Shown in pieces: positions 48,003 to 59,768 of a stretch of 64,000 nucleotides of DNA (position 1 is its first letter; each line of letters begins with the position of its first letter). The stretch lies in contig JAUIRK010000314.1 of NCBI GenBank assembly GCA_030549495.1, positions 124,001 to 188,000 of the forward strand. Reading direction: 5' to 3'. The notes under the pieces were generated by a model. That model had not been told where the DNA came from. It saw only the letters and a list, made by a program, of their open reading frames with translations, and searched no databases. Made by a program: the position numbers and the translations under genes. Source of the DNA: Nectonema munidae (Eukaryota; Nematomorpha; Nectonematoida; Nectonematidae).

Positions 48003-51000
48003 TAGACTAATTTAATAGAAGGACTAGTAAATCAATTCTCGGCGTTTCAAAACTTGGGTTCTATGCAAAATAAAAATATTTAAATTTTAACTTTTTTTTT
48101 ATTAAAATTATCTTATTATTTTTACTTTAAAAGAAACTTTAAAAAATTTTTCAAATAAATTTTGGAGACACATTTTATAAAAAAAAATTAACGCCATCTA
48201 CTTTATAATAAATTTAATTTTTTAAATATTTTTTATTTAGAAGTTTATACAGTTTAAAATAGTTCAATTATAAAATGCCTAAAAAATGCTATGTTTTTGG
48301 TTGCAGAAGTAACTACAATAACGAGCCATATACTAAAGTAGTTTCGTTTCCAGATGAAACAGAAAGAAAGCGTTGGATTGAGGCTATGCCTAACAAAGCC
48401 TCAAGTTTAATGAAACTCAAACAAATATATGCTTGTGTCAATCATTTTGATTGTGAATGGATTTCTGCTAGAGGAGGAAAAAGACCGTCTCAACCTCCTT
48501 CTATTTTTGATGGAGTAGCTAATTCATGTTTAAAACAAAGTCAATCCAAAGTTCGTAATACGCAAGCATCATCTTCAAGTCGGGCCAGAAGGCAGCAATT
48601 GCAAATCGAATCTTCTGATAAAATAATAGACTTTTCTTCTTTTTGTGAAAATTTTCAAAAAAAATATTCTAAGTTTTATAATATTTTAATTAAAGAAAAT
48701 GATGTTTATTTCTCTAAAACAGATGATGTTGGACGTTCCGTTATCAATTTTATTCATCTGCAACAGTTAAATCAAGTTTTGGCTTTTTATTTTTTTATTC
48801 TGCTGAAAAAAATAGTAACGTTGAACAAAAATCGTATTTTTCTAAGTTTGGATGCTTACAAAAAACAGTATCATAAGTAAGTGGTCTCAATTCGAAAGAA
48901 TTATATCCCTTTTAGCGCAATATGAAATGAAAGAGGAAGATCATTTGAAGGCTGCGTTACATGAATTGGAAAAAATAAGTTGTTCTGAATCATCTCACTA
49001 TCAATTTTTGTTTACACAACTACAACTTTTATTGTAGGTCGTCGTTATGATAAAAAGTTGTACGTCTTTGTCTCTGAACTTTTTACTATCTCACCAGCAG
49101 CTTATTAAATGATACGAAAAAGTGGATCATTAATTTTACTTAGAATAGAAGTGATCAAAAAACTTTTTTCTTCAGGACTTCAAGATGACAATTTGAGCAA
49201 GCTTTTTCAAAAATTATCACCTCAACAACGCTTAGTTAACGCTCTTTTTGATGAAGAACTTACTGAAACTTTAAGGTATTCAGGAGGTTGCGTGGTCGGC
49301 TATGCCCAAAACACTAATTCAATTCTTGTTACACAAGCCTTAGTGACGGAAGTAGTTTGTCATTATGGAGGACCAAAATATATTTTAAATGTACTTCCTG
49401 TTGCAAAGCTGGATTCATTTCAACTTGAAAAATTATTATTACAATCTTTAACAGTTATTACTAAAGCTGGAGGTAGTCCTAGGAGGTAGAAAGAGGTGAT
49501 TAATAATTTCGTGTGTTTGTGATAATTGTAGTATAAATGCTACGCTTTATAACAGGTTAGGCGGTCCTGGCAAAGTTTTTATAAATGATATTAATTCACA
49601 TGTTTTCCTACTATTTGATTATATTCATTTATTTAAAAACATAATAAACAACTGGATAACTGGGCAAAATAAGGAACTTTGTTTCATTAAAAACGCAAAA
49701 TCATATGTTGCTCGATGGAAAGATATAGAAGCAATTTATAATGAAGACAGTAAAAATAATATTCGCCTCACCAAATTAATTCATACAGCAATATATCCTA
49801 AGCCATTACAAGGACAAAGTGTTCCTCTTGTTTCGCAAGCCTTTCATGATAAAACTGTTTCAGCTCTTTCAACTTTTAAAAATTGGTTCAATATTAGTGA
49901 AGGCACTGTAATATCTGTTAAATTAATAACTGATTGGTTTCATATGCTTAATGTTAAAGATCGATTTAATGGTCCTAACACTAGAGATGAATCTCGTTTT
50001 CCATGGACTGTAAATTGCTCTACTTTTCAATTGTCAGAAACATGTGATATAATTTCTTTATGCTCTTCTTTTTCAACTCGGCAACGATTTCAAAAGCTGA
50101 CAAAGCAAACTGCTAATGCATTTGTTAAGTCTACAAAAACTTTCATTGCCTGTGTTACTTGGTATTTTTTCTGATGAAGCTATCGAAATTTTTTTGGCCA
50201 AGCTAGACAGCGTAGTGGAGGTCATTTTTATATTGATATAATTGATATTGCTTCAGTTGCTAAAATCAAAAATTTGCACTCTATGATAAAGTATGATTGT
50301 TTTCCAAGTACATATGAAGAAGCGTTTTGTAATTTAAAGATTTACATCGAAGATGATGAGTTAGATCTTACTATATTTGATACAGAAAACCTTATTCAGA
50401 GCAACAACATGAAAAAAAAATTTTTAGCAGGCCATTTGGACTTCAAATTTTCAAAAAATAGATTTGAAGAAAATGAAGAGGTGATTAGTAGAGGTGGATT
50501 AACATTGCCTTTACTCTCAACTGTGCATTTTATTCACACAGCTTATGAGTTGTTTGAAAAGTACAGCTTAAACTGTTGCAGAGCTCATTTGAGTCACGTT
50601 TTAGCACGAATTGATAGTCCACTAGCTCAAAATCCTAAAGCAATCTTACTCTTTCAAACATACTTTTAAAAGCATTTGTTCTTGATAAAAGTGACAAAGA
50701 AAGGAAACTTGGTTGCCTAAGAAGGAAAAAGTTTTCTGGAAAAAATTAGTTTTTTAATATAATAAAAGAAATTTTACAAAGTTTTAGTCAATAAGATATA
50801 TTTTTTTGTAATAATCCACAAATTTTTTAAAAAATAACACTTCTTTCAAATTAGATTTTGATAAATTTCTCAGAAAACTGAAGTGTAAAACTTTTTTATA
50901 GAATAAAGCAATAATAAAAAATAAAAAATTTTATATAAAAAAAATTTCTTTAACTGTTTAGTGTATAATTTGTGAAAAATAATAAAATCAAGACAGTTTT

Positions 51001-51083
51001 GAAAAAAAAATAAAAGTTGTAGTAGGAGCCAAGTTAAAAATGCCGAGCATAGTAGATACTAGTCCTTCTATTAAAGTAGTCTA
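48003..51083 (+). mobile_element. P/THAP-like DNA transposon inserted in the BEL fossil
   Basis: Long terminal inverted repeats begin TAGACTA and share TTTAATAGAAGGACTAGTA, CTCGGC and AACTTGG at both ends (48003-48060 and, inverted, 51030-51083). Flanking CAAAGCA and CAAAGGG may be a diverged 7-8 bp target duplication. The transposase begins with a THAP domain. At 3.08 kb it is full length. Confidence 0.85.
48275..50669 (+). pseudogene. P-element/THAP9-like transposase, broken
   Basis: ATG 48275 opens a THAP zinc finger (CYVFGC, then YACVNHF; C2CH, with QPPSIF at the place of AVPTIF). It is followed by a coiled region to 48880. Later pieces in changing frames are: RLVNALFDEELTETLRYSGG, then GYAQNTNSILVTQALV (49109-49489); DNCSINATLYNRLGGPGKVF and FLLFDYIHLFKNIINNW (49500-49660), the P-type region before the GTP-binding insertion; LNVKDRFNGPNTRD (about 49945-49990); and a C-terminal block (50274-50669). 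About five frame changes or stops. Some of these might be introns. Confidence 0.8.
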
Positions 51084-53079
51084 CAAAGGGTTGTGAGTTA
51101 GCGAAAATGAAAAAATTTGAAGGAGACATCAGGCAGTATATCATTTAAGAGAGATTTTCTAAAACACATGTGGAGGTTTTAAAATCCTTATTAGGTATAA
51201 ATCCATCCGTGTTAATAAGATGTTGTGAAAAGGATGTAACGAAAATGTTTGAATGTTTAGATAAACGTTATAACAATCCATATGCAGTTTTAACAAATGT
51301 TCAAAATGATATAAAAGCTTTTCCCGTTTTAAGAAGTGGAGATTATAAAAAATTTTGCGAGTTTGTTAATTTGATTAAAATTTCTGATTGTAAATTATTT
51401 CATCTTTCTTCAAAGCATGACATTTGCATCAGTAACAATTATGTAAAATAAATGCAATTTTTGTAAAATAAGTATTTTATTTAACAGTGGCTCTACAATT
51501 TCCTTGATTAAAAATGAAGTGGCAGAAAAAATGAAACTTCAAAGTTTAGGTACCCATAATATGAACTTCACAACTTTGTGTAATGAAAACAACGAATTAA
51601 GATGTAAAAGGTATGAAGTTCCTCTCATGAATGTATACAATAACTCGCAAATCGTGAGAGATTAGGTGTTGCTACCATTTCTTCTCATATAGAAAGTGTC
51701 TCGATGGAAAAATTGGCAAAGTTGTTTAATGTTTTTGCTAGTGAGTTCAATCGTCCCAAAGGTGACATTGAACTTTTGTTAGGAGCTGACTATGCATCAT
51801 TTCATCCATTACCACAGAAGAGTCATAACAATCTAGTACTTTCCGAATCAATACTTGGTAAAACAGTGTGGGGCAAATTAGCGGAGGATAACGAAGAAAG
51901 TACAAATGAGAAAACTTTTCACTTTAGAGCAACGATATTAGAAGATTTTTTAGTACAGAGGCTATGGGAGTGGAATGTATAGCAAAGTATGGTAGTTGCA
52001 AATGCGGTGAGTGTGCTTTAGGATCTAGTAAGTTAACATTGAAGGATGAAAGGGAAATGCATGTCATAGAAAAAATTTTGTTTTAGATAAATAAAAAAAA
52101 GAACAGTAAGTTTTCCATGGAAACGAGATGCAAATGAATAGCGTTATAACAGAGAATATACTTTCAAACGTTTAAAATCGACAGAAAAGAGATTGTTAAA
52201 TTAGGCTTAAGTTATTGCAAAACTTATCATGGAGAAATTGAAAATATGATAGAGGTGCCGCAGTTCAAATACTGATAAATACAAATGTTGGAACGGCCCA
52301 ATTTTTTATGTTCCTCACAGAGAAGTCTTGAAAGCAGACAGTATAACAACCCCTTTAAGAATAGTCTTTGATTCATCAGCAACATTCAAGGGACATTCAT
52401 TTAAATGATTTTTTTATATAAAAGTCCAAATTTAATGAACAATTTATTGGAAGTTTTGGTTAGATTTCGAGAGTTCGAATGCGCTTATATTGGTGATATT
52501 AGTAAAATGTATCGCGCAATTAAAACAACCCCTTTAGAATGGCAGAGGAATAGATTTTTGTGGAGAAACTTTGAAGACACTGAGGCCAAAGATTCTATGA
52601 TAACGGCAAACTGTTTTAGATAGTCTTTCTAGTGCAAATGCCATCATTGCGTTAAATAAAACAGCAGAAGTAGAAGAAAACGAATGTATTAAGCCTATTA
52701 GTGCTGCCCCCCCCTTCACTAAAAAATTAATTGTAGAAAATTGGCTGAATCATATCCCTTCAAATTTTGTGACTTTTCCTAAAATCGCTAGCTGCATCTT
52801 TTGAAACCATTTTCATGGTAGTTGAATGACCCCTTCATGTCCAAAACTGTCAATCAAAATAAAAAATTAAAATTTTTCAGCAAAATTTTGACATTATCTG
52901 TACTTAACCTTATAACTTAGGATCTATATTATATAATACCCTGAAAATTTATAATTATATACAGTTTGGAACGCATAACACTTTATATATTTAATTTTTT
53001 CAATAATCATGGCTAATTTTTAGAAAATGTCAATCAAAATTTTGATTGATCAAAAATATATCTAATAAAATATACCTTC

Positions 53080-54350
53080 AAATTTTACATAAAATATATG
53101 TTTTTATACTAAATCGGTCATGCTGTTTTCATTTCTGGACTCATTTTTTACATTTAGGATTTGAAAATACCTATAAGAATTAATCAAATTTGCGGTTTAC
53201 TTCTGAAAATTGTCTCCAAAAACATTCCTTCACATTTTACATAAAATATATGTGTTATACTAAATCGGCCATGCTGGTTTCATTTCTGGACTAATTTTTT
53301 TACGTTTAGGATCTGGAAATACCAATAAGTGTTAATCAAATTTGCGGTTTACTTCTAAAAATTGTCTCCAAAAACATTCATTCAAATTTTACAATGAAAT
53401 ATATGTTTTATACCAAATCAACCATGCTGTTTTCATTTCTGAACTCATTTTTCAAATTTAGAGATTCTAAAATATCAGTCAAAATTTGCGGTTTACTTCT
53501 AAAAGCTATCTCCAAATATATTCTCTCAATTTTACATGAAATATTTGTTTTTATACCAAATCGATCATGGTGTTTTCATTTTTGAACCCATTTTTTACAT
53601 TTAGGATTTGAAAATACCAATAAGTATTAATCAAATTTGCGGTTTACTTCTGAAAATTGTCTCCAAAAATATTCTCTTGAAATATATGTTTTTATACCAA
53701 ATCAATCATGCTGTTTTCATTTCTGAACTCATTTTTTACATTTAAGATGTGAAAATACATATAAGTATCAATTAAATTTGCGTTTAGTTCTAAAATTTGT
53801 TTTTATAGCAAATATATCATGATGATTTCATTTCTGAACACAGTTTTCGCATTTAGAGGTTTTATTGCTAGTGTCAATCAAATTTGCGGTTTATGTCTGA
53901 AAACTATATCCCAAAATATTCTCTCTAATTTTACATGAAATATATGTTTTTATACCAATTCGACCATGATAATTTTTATTTCTGAAATCATTTTTTGCAT
54001 TTAGAGGTTTTAAATGTCTGAAAGTGTCAATCAAATGTTCGATTTACGTCTAATGTCTGCAGAAATATTTTTGAAATTTAAATAAAATATGTGTTTTTAT
54101 GCCAAATGGAAGACGCTGGTTTCATTTTTGGACTCAGGTTTGGCATTTATGGTTTTAAAATATCTGAAAGCTTGAATAAGATTTGCGGTTTACTTCTAGA
54201 TACTGTTTTCAAAAATATTTTCAAAAAAATAAAATATCTGTTTTATACCAAATCGATTATGCCTATTTTATTTCTGTACTGGATTTTGGATAATACGGTT
54301 AAAAAATATCTCGATGTGGCAATTGAATTAGTAATGTATGCCTGAAAAAC
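53080..54350 (+). repeat. Diverged tandem array, about 150-bp period, 8 units
   Basis: TTGCGGTTTACTTCT or variants recur near 53191, 53343, 53487, 53638, 53779, 53885, 54032 and 54184. Each is preceded by a TTTATACCAAATCG-like and a TTTCATTTCTGAACTC-like block. Spacing is mostly 141-152 bp with one short unit. Confidence 0.85.
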
Positions 54351-55434
54351 AGTTCTGTAAAAAATTTTCAAAAAATGGCTGCATATTAGGTATATAGTAA
54401 AAATATACTTTTTTTTTGTATATTTTGGCTTATAATACTTCGACGAGTATGAAATATTTATTAAAAAAAAATAAAACGTATTATAAAATCTTTTGAAAAT
54501 TTGTATGAGAAAAGGAACCAAGTTGAAAACTAATTGAAAAGAGAACATGTGATCAAAACAAATAATTTAAAAAAATATGTATCTTGACTAAATGGAAGAT
54601 CTACCATGTTCTAATGAACTAGGAAGTGGTTTAATTATATAATATTAGATGCTTCAAAGAAGATTTTGACTGTGAAAAAGAAGTTCCTCTTTTACAAATG
54701 GAAAATATTTAAATCTATAGCTTATCATATAGGATTACAATTAACATTTAGCTAAGATGGGTAGGAAATCTGAAAATTTTGAATAGGTCAGATTTATCAA
54801 AAATGGCACAGGGCCAATATGTGAGAATTTAGTCACTATCAAGATATTTTTAATTTAAATTGAATTTGTCCATCTTTTTACTTTTGTGTCAAAGAGATAA
54901 TTTTTTAGATGAAGAACGTTGACAACTTTTTGTAATTGAACAATCAACATCACGAATGATTCATCAGAAAAAATCCTTTGAAATAAGATTGGTTGAAAAA
55001 TATTCAGGCTTTATAATAAAATACACGATACTGATAAAAAAAAGTCTAAGATCACCAAGAAGATTCTTTAATCAGAATGCTTTGAGAGAGGAAAAAAGTA
55101 ATTTTATCCTTATAAAAAAATTTTCGAACACACATTGGAGAATATAAATTTCTAATGAAAAAAGAGCTACCAAGAAAGGATCATCATAGAATGAATACCA
55201 AAATTACATACTGTAAATTATAATATGACGTAGAGACTACGAGCCGATAACGAATTTGTAGCCAAAAAGATGGAGGTCCTATCGAGTTACATAAGTTACT
55301 GTAGAATGAAATATTTTGAGTGAATTAAACACCTAAAGTTGGTTTATTAAATAAATTAAGAAAATAATTACCAGAGAAATACTGCAAGTAGAAGATATTT
55401 TTATGTTTATATATTTGACATTCATTTACAGGTT

Positions 55435-56880
55435 TAATCGATTTTTTGACAGGTTTTATTGATTTCATAAAAAATGAACATCACCATTAAATTCTGCATA
55501 CTTGAAATGTATAAAAAACTTTAAAAGAATCAAAAATTTTAATTTTGACATGGGCTGTCATATTTAAATTATTTTGTCAGGTTTGACTAATTTTTTATAA
55601 AAAAAAAGGAATATAACCAGTAAACACAGCCTACTTGAAAATGGGTATATGTGTGTAAAAAACATTATATAATTATTTAGATAAAAAGTTTCTTTTTTGA
55701 GATCAGCTGTCATATGTAAATCGCTTTTTTGACAGGTTTGAATGATTTTCATAAAAAAATTAATATCACCACTGAATTCAGCATATTTGAAAATGGGTAT
55801 ACATGTGTAAAAAACTTTATATACTTATTTAGATAAAAAGTTCCTTTTTGAGATGAGCTGTCACATTTAGATCAATTTTATGACAGGTTTGATTGATTTT
55901 CATAAAAAATGAATATCACCACTGAATTCAGCATATTTGAAAATGGGTAGACATGTGTAAAAAACTGTATATGCTTATTTAGATAAAAAGTTCCTTTTTG
56001 AGATGAGCTGTCACATTTAGATCAATTTTTTGACAGGTTTGATTGATTTTCATAAAAAATGAATATCACCACTGAATTCAGCATATTTGAAAATGGGTAT
56101 ACATGTGTAAAAAACTGTATATACTTATTTAGATAAAAAGTTCCTTTTTGAGATGAGCTGTCACATTTAGATCAATTTTTTGACAGGTTTGATTGATTTT
56201 CATAAAAAATGAATATCACCACTGAATTCAGCATATTTGAAAATGGGTATACATGTGTAAAAAACTATATATACTTATTTAGATAAAAAGTTCCTTTTTG
56301 AGATGAGCTGTCACTTTTAGATCGATTTTTTGACAGGTTTGATTGATTTTCATAAAAAATGAATATCACCACTGAATTCAGCATATTTGAAAATGGGTAT
56401 ACATGTGTAAAAAACTTTATATACTTATTTAGATAAAAAGTTCCTTTTTGAGATGAGCTGTCACATTTAGATCAATTTTTTGACAGGTTTGATTGATTTT
56501 CATAAAAAATGAATATCACCACTGAATTCAGCATATTTGAAAATGGGTATACATGCGTAAAAAACTATATATACTTATTTAGATAAAAAGTTCCTTTTTG
56601 AGATGAGCTGTCACATTTAGATCAATTTTTTGACAGATTTGATTGATTTTCATAAAAAATGAATATTACCACTCAAATCAGCATATTTGAAAATGAGTAT
56701 ATATGTGTAAAAAACTTTATATAATTATTTAAATAAAAAGTTCCTTTTTGAGATGAGCTGTCAAATATAAATTAATTTTTTTAACAGATTTGATTGATTT
56801 TGATATAAAATGGACATCACCACTGAATTCAGCATAGTTGAAATATATATGTAACATTAAAAATATTTATAAAAACTTAT
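55435..56880 (+). repeat. Homogeneous tandem array, exact 150-bp period, about 10 units
   Basis: CACTGAATTCAGCATATTTG recurs at 55770, 55920, 56070, 56220, 56370 and 56520, exactly 150 bp apart, with variants near 55487, 55618, 56670 and 56820. Central units differ at only a few positions while edge units are clearly diverged, the usual product of unequal crossing-over. Confidence 0.93.
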
Positions 56881-58206
56881 TAATATCTGAGAAAATAGGG
56901 GGGGGGGGCTCTTTACGCCCCCAGCACTTGGGCGGACAAATTTTGCCCAGCACTAATAGGGTTAAGAACATAATAATTAAGCAATCATAGTTAGGGCTAA
57001 ATATTGGACCTTAAACCTCAATAAATTAGGAAAAGGTTTTAGATTTGAGTGAATAACTTGTAAAGTTCTAGACAAAGCAGCATGCAAGCAAAAAATGGCT
57101 TTTTTTACTTAAGGAAAGGCTTCGTCCATCTTTACCATTTGAATACATTGCAATGGATCTATTTGGACCAATATTAATAAAGGAGAAAATACGTAAAAGA
57201 AGATCAACGCAACCACAAGTAATAGGGGTTACTGCGGTTTAATTATAAATTGTTTAGCAACTCGTGCTGTTTATTTAGATATTTTAACAGGGTACGATAC
57301 ATGTGCTTTTCTAAGAGCTTTCAAACGATTCCTTTATTTGTCTACCCAAAAAGTGTTATTCAGACAGAGGCACGCAGTTAGTGAAAGGTAAAGAATTAAT
57401 GGAAGAAGAATTAAAAAAAGATAACAATTTGGAAGACATAGAATTGCAATGGATTTCTTTCACAGCTAATTCCCCTTGGGAAAACGGTTTGTCAGAATCG
57501 TTAAAAAGTGTAAAAAGAAACATAATTTTGAAAATAAGTGAAACCCCAATGATGAATTTCGAAGAACTACAAACACGTTTTTTTGAAATTGTGAACATTG
57601 TCAACAATAGACCAATAGGAGACATCCCTTGCATCCAGAAGATGGCAAGTATTTGAGCCCAAATGATATCTTATTAGGTCACAATTCAAACATACCACTG
57701 CTACAACTGTACAATTGACGTAAAAAAGTACGCTTGTTTAAGACTACTAAAAATTTGTAATGAATTTTGGAGTAAATGGTATAGAGATTTTTTTATTTGC
57801 CTAATAAATCAGAAAAAGTGATACAAAGATACCGACAATATTAAACGAGGTGCATTTGTTTTAGTAAAAAAGTCAGATGCTATTAAAAATAAATGGACGG
57901 TTGTAAAAGTTCTAGAGGTCGAGACAATTTTAATAAAAAAACTAAACAAACTCAATAACAATAGAAGGACACATAAAACATTTAGTCAGGTTAGAAGCCC
58001 TATAAAAATAATTGGTTGGTGGAGCGTAACTTCAATGCCCTTGTAATGATTAACATTAATATCTTACTGTAAATTTACATGCTTTATTCTTTATATTAAC
58101 CTTCCTAATTATAAAATTTTGGAGGTTAAAAGTTAGCATGCTCACACACTACAACCTTCCATACAACATAATTTACATATACATTTATTCACTATTTATA
58201 TATATA

Positions 58207-58401
58207 TATACAAACCAAAAACACAGCCATAAGAAGAAAAAGGCAAAGCTTTGTGCAGTATTGGAACAAATCAAAGATCCTTCAAAGCTACTTATCAGTC
58301 AAAAAAGATCCTTACTCCACAAGCCAACTAATCTACCTGGACATCCTAAAAATGCTTCATCAGTTGATGATCTTAAACCTTTTCTTTTACGTCTCACGTA
58401 A
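58207..58401 (+). repeat. 190-bp repeat, copy 2 (open reading frame)
   Basis: Partner of 46914-47110. Here the frame stays open (KAKLCAVLEQIKDPSKLLIS ... SSVDDLKPFLLRLT then stop). No start codon or family assigned; probably the 3' part of an unidentified repetitive gene. Confidence 0.55.
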
Positions 58402-58850
58402 CAATAATGCTTGATGTTAGATATCCTTGTTTAATTTTAGGTGTTTTAATTTGATTTTATATTGGTTCATATATTGTATGTCTGTTTTGAGTTAAATTTT
58501 AAATATTTTTTGCAATAAACTATATTTCGTTTGATGAATTATGAGCAGGGCGAGCAAAGTTCAATAAGATCATTTTTTAAAAAGTACAAAAAGTCACTGT
58601 AAACCGATTACTAGTTTAAATTATTTTATTTTTAGGTCAATAAAAAGTCAACATTTTTTTTGCTTAAGACTGTTTTTAGTCTTTTATTTTCTAATTTTAC
58701 TCATAAATTTGTTTTTAATTTTGATGTTCACCAAAAAGCTTTGTGCGTAAGGAAAATATAGAAATAAAAATTTGGAAAAAAAGTAGTGCACGATTTTGTG
58801 TGAGAGCATTCGTTATATTTTTAAGTTGTGGCGCAAAGATGCAAACAAAT
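58402..58850. other. Intergenic, 3' side of TGS1
   Basis: Contains TTTATT (AATAAA on the minus strand) at about 58626 and 58683, possible polyadenylation signals for the minus-strand TGS1 gene. No other feature. Confidence 0.4.
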
Positions 58851-59768
58851 TTACACAAGTTTATTTGCACTTTTTCTCAACTCTTCAAAATATATAGTCA
58901 CACGTTCCAACCTAAATAAATTGTTATTGAACTCCAGCTCCCATTCATAGAAGGGTTTGTCGAGATCGTCAGTCGCTTTGTTAGTAGGTACCTTCTGTGT
59001 GTAGATAGAATGTATTAATTGAGCAATTTGTTTGAAATCACTATTTTTTGGTAGCGAAAAAGCTATATTTTTTGTGATATTGAGGTGAATAAGGTGAAGC
59101 AAATACTGAAAATCCAAACTAAAATCGGAGAGCGGATTGAATATTCGAGTTTTCCTATAATCAATACCTCCCCATGGCGGATCCGCGAAAAGAGCCGAGA
59201 CCATGGCATCACATCCATCTCTGACGCAGTTGGCAAATGAAAGGACATCGATGAGAATGAAGTCGGTATAGGCGGAGACTTCATAAACATGCACGTTGTT
59301 TTGAGCACAGGCCAGCGTTTCTGCATTATTGTCCACGCCTATCACGAGAAAGGCGTGCTTGGCAACTTTATTCGTGATGCCTCCCACACCACAGAACAAG
59401 TCAATCACCACATCACAATACGCGAGGCGACGCGATATGTGTGTCGCGTACATCTCAGGTGCTACCGAATACCAATTTTCATTCGTCAAAATCTGGATTC
59501 CTTCATCAAAGCGTGAAAACAAGAGCTTTCGACGCATCCAAAATTTAAAGGTCTTAAAACTCTCGTCATCTTGCTTATGCTGATCTTTAATACAAACAGC
59601 TTGCTTAAAAGGGATGGGTGCAAGCGCTGATGGCATTATATCCTTATCTTCTAAAGTAGCAGATTTTCTAGAAGGAGATTTTGTGGATCTTATTGATTCT
59701 GCGTGCGAGGGATAACTTCTTTGATAACTTGAATCCTTTTTTACATTTTCTAAAAAGAGAAGCTTCAT
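58851..59768 (-). CDS. TGS1: Trimethylguanosine synthase (RNA cap hypermethylase), TGS1-like
   Basis: 305 codons, intronless, ATG at 59768, TAA at 58851-58853. TGS1 enzymes add two methyl groups from S-adenosylmethionine to the m7G cap of snRNAs and snoRNAs, giving the 2,2,7-trimethyl cap. Visible motifs: LLFSRFDEGIQIL (82-94); NWYSVAPE (98-105); the SAM site VIDLFCGVGG (121-130) and VIGVDNN (142-148); catalytic DPPWGGIDY (196-204), whose Trp stacks on m7G in the human enzyme; and a C-terminal LERVTIYFEEL. Residues 1-75 are a Ser/Lys-rich tail, much shorter than the roughly 600-residue N-terminus of human TGS1. It has Asp where human TGS1 has Ser before PPWGG. A single-exon retrocopy is possible, but the open frame and motifs argue for a working gene. 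Confidence 0.88.
   Translation of the reverse strand: MKLLFLENVKKDSSYQRSYPSHAESIRSTKSPSRKSATLEDKDIMPSALAPIPFKQAVCIKDQHKQDDESFKTFKFWMRRKLLFSRFDEGIQILTNENWYSVAPEMYATHISRRLAYCDVVIDLFCGVGGITNKVAKHAFLVIGVDNNAETLACAQNNVHVYEVSAYTDFILIDVLSFANCVRDGCDAMVSALFADPPWGGIDYRKTRIFNPLSDFSLDFQYLLHLIHLNITKNIAFSLPKNSDFKQIAQLIHSIYTQKVPTNKATDDLDKPFYEWELEFNNNLFRLERVTIYFEELRKSANKLV

Larger units (their letters stand above)
52693..56961. mobile_element. 4.27-kb non-autonomous piggyBac-type element built of two tandem arrays
   Basis: TTAA at 52689-52692 and 56962-56965 flank inverted ends GCCTATTAGTGCTG and CAGCACTAATAGGG. The inside holds a diverged array (about 53080-54350), a 1.1-kb unique part with only short unrecognised frames, and a homogeneous array (about 55435-56880). 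A G-rich run and a second CAGCACT copy precede the right end. No transposase is seen. It interrupts the BEL fossil; a truncated relative starts at 7594. Confidence 0.8.
47440..58025 (+). mobile_element. BEL/Pao LTR retrotransposon fossil, split by two DNA transposons
   Basis: Parts recognised in order: N-terminal gag region (about 47440-47990); gag of DUF1759 type (51170-51470); aspartic protease with DSGSTISLI-like site (about 51480-51980); start of reverse transcriptase (about 52200-52690); integrase (about 57060-57660); and a C-terminal integrase extension (about 57820-58020). A P-like element entered gag and a piggyBac-type element separates reverse transcriptase from integrase. The element is broken in many places, parts of Pol are absent, and clear long terminal repeats were not found. 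It must be older than both insertions. Confidence 0.8.

Noticed and set aside
54956-55147. 63-codon frame between the two arrays
   Set aside because: Lys/Arg/Phe-rich with no resemblance to a transposase or other family.
55435-56880. CRISPR-like array
   Set aside because: Units are contiguous 150-bp tandem repeats without spacers, in a eukaryotic genome and inside a TTAA-flanked element.
46914-58401. Long terminal repeats of the BEL element
   Set aside because: The shared 190 bp does not extend to either side, lacks typical terminal dinucleotides, and looks protein-coding.
59289-59583. Plus-strand frames opposite TGS1
   Set aside because: Antisense shadows of the TGS1 coding sequence.
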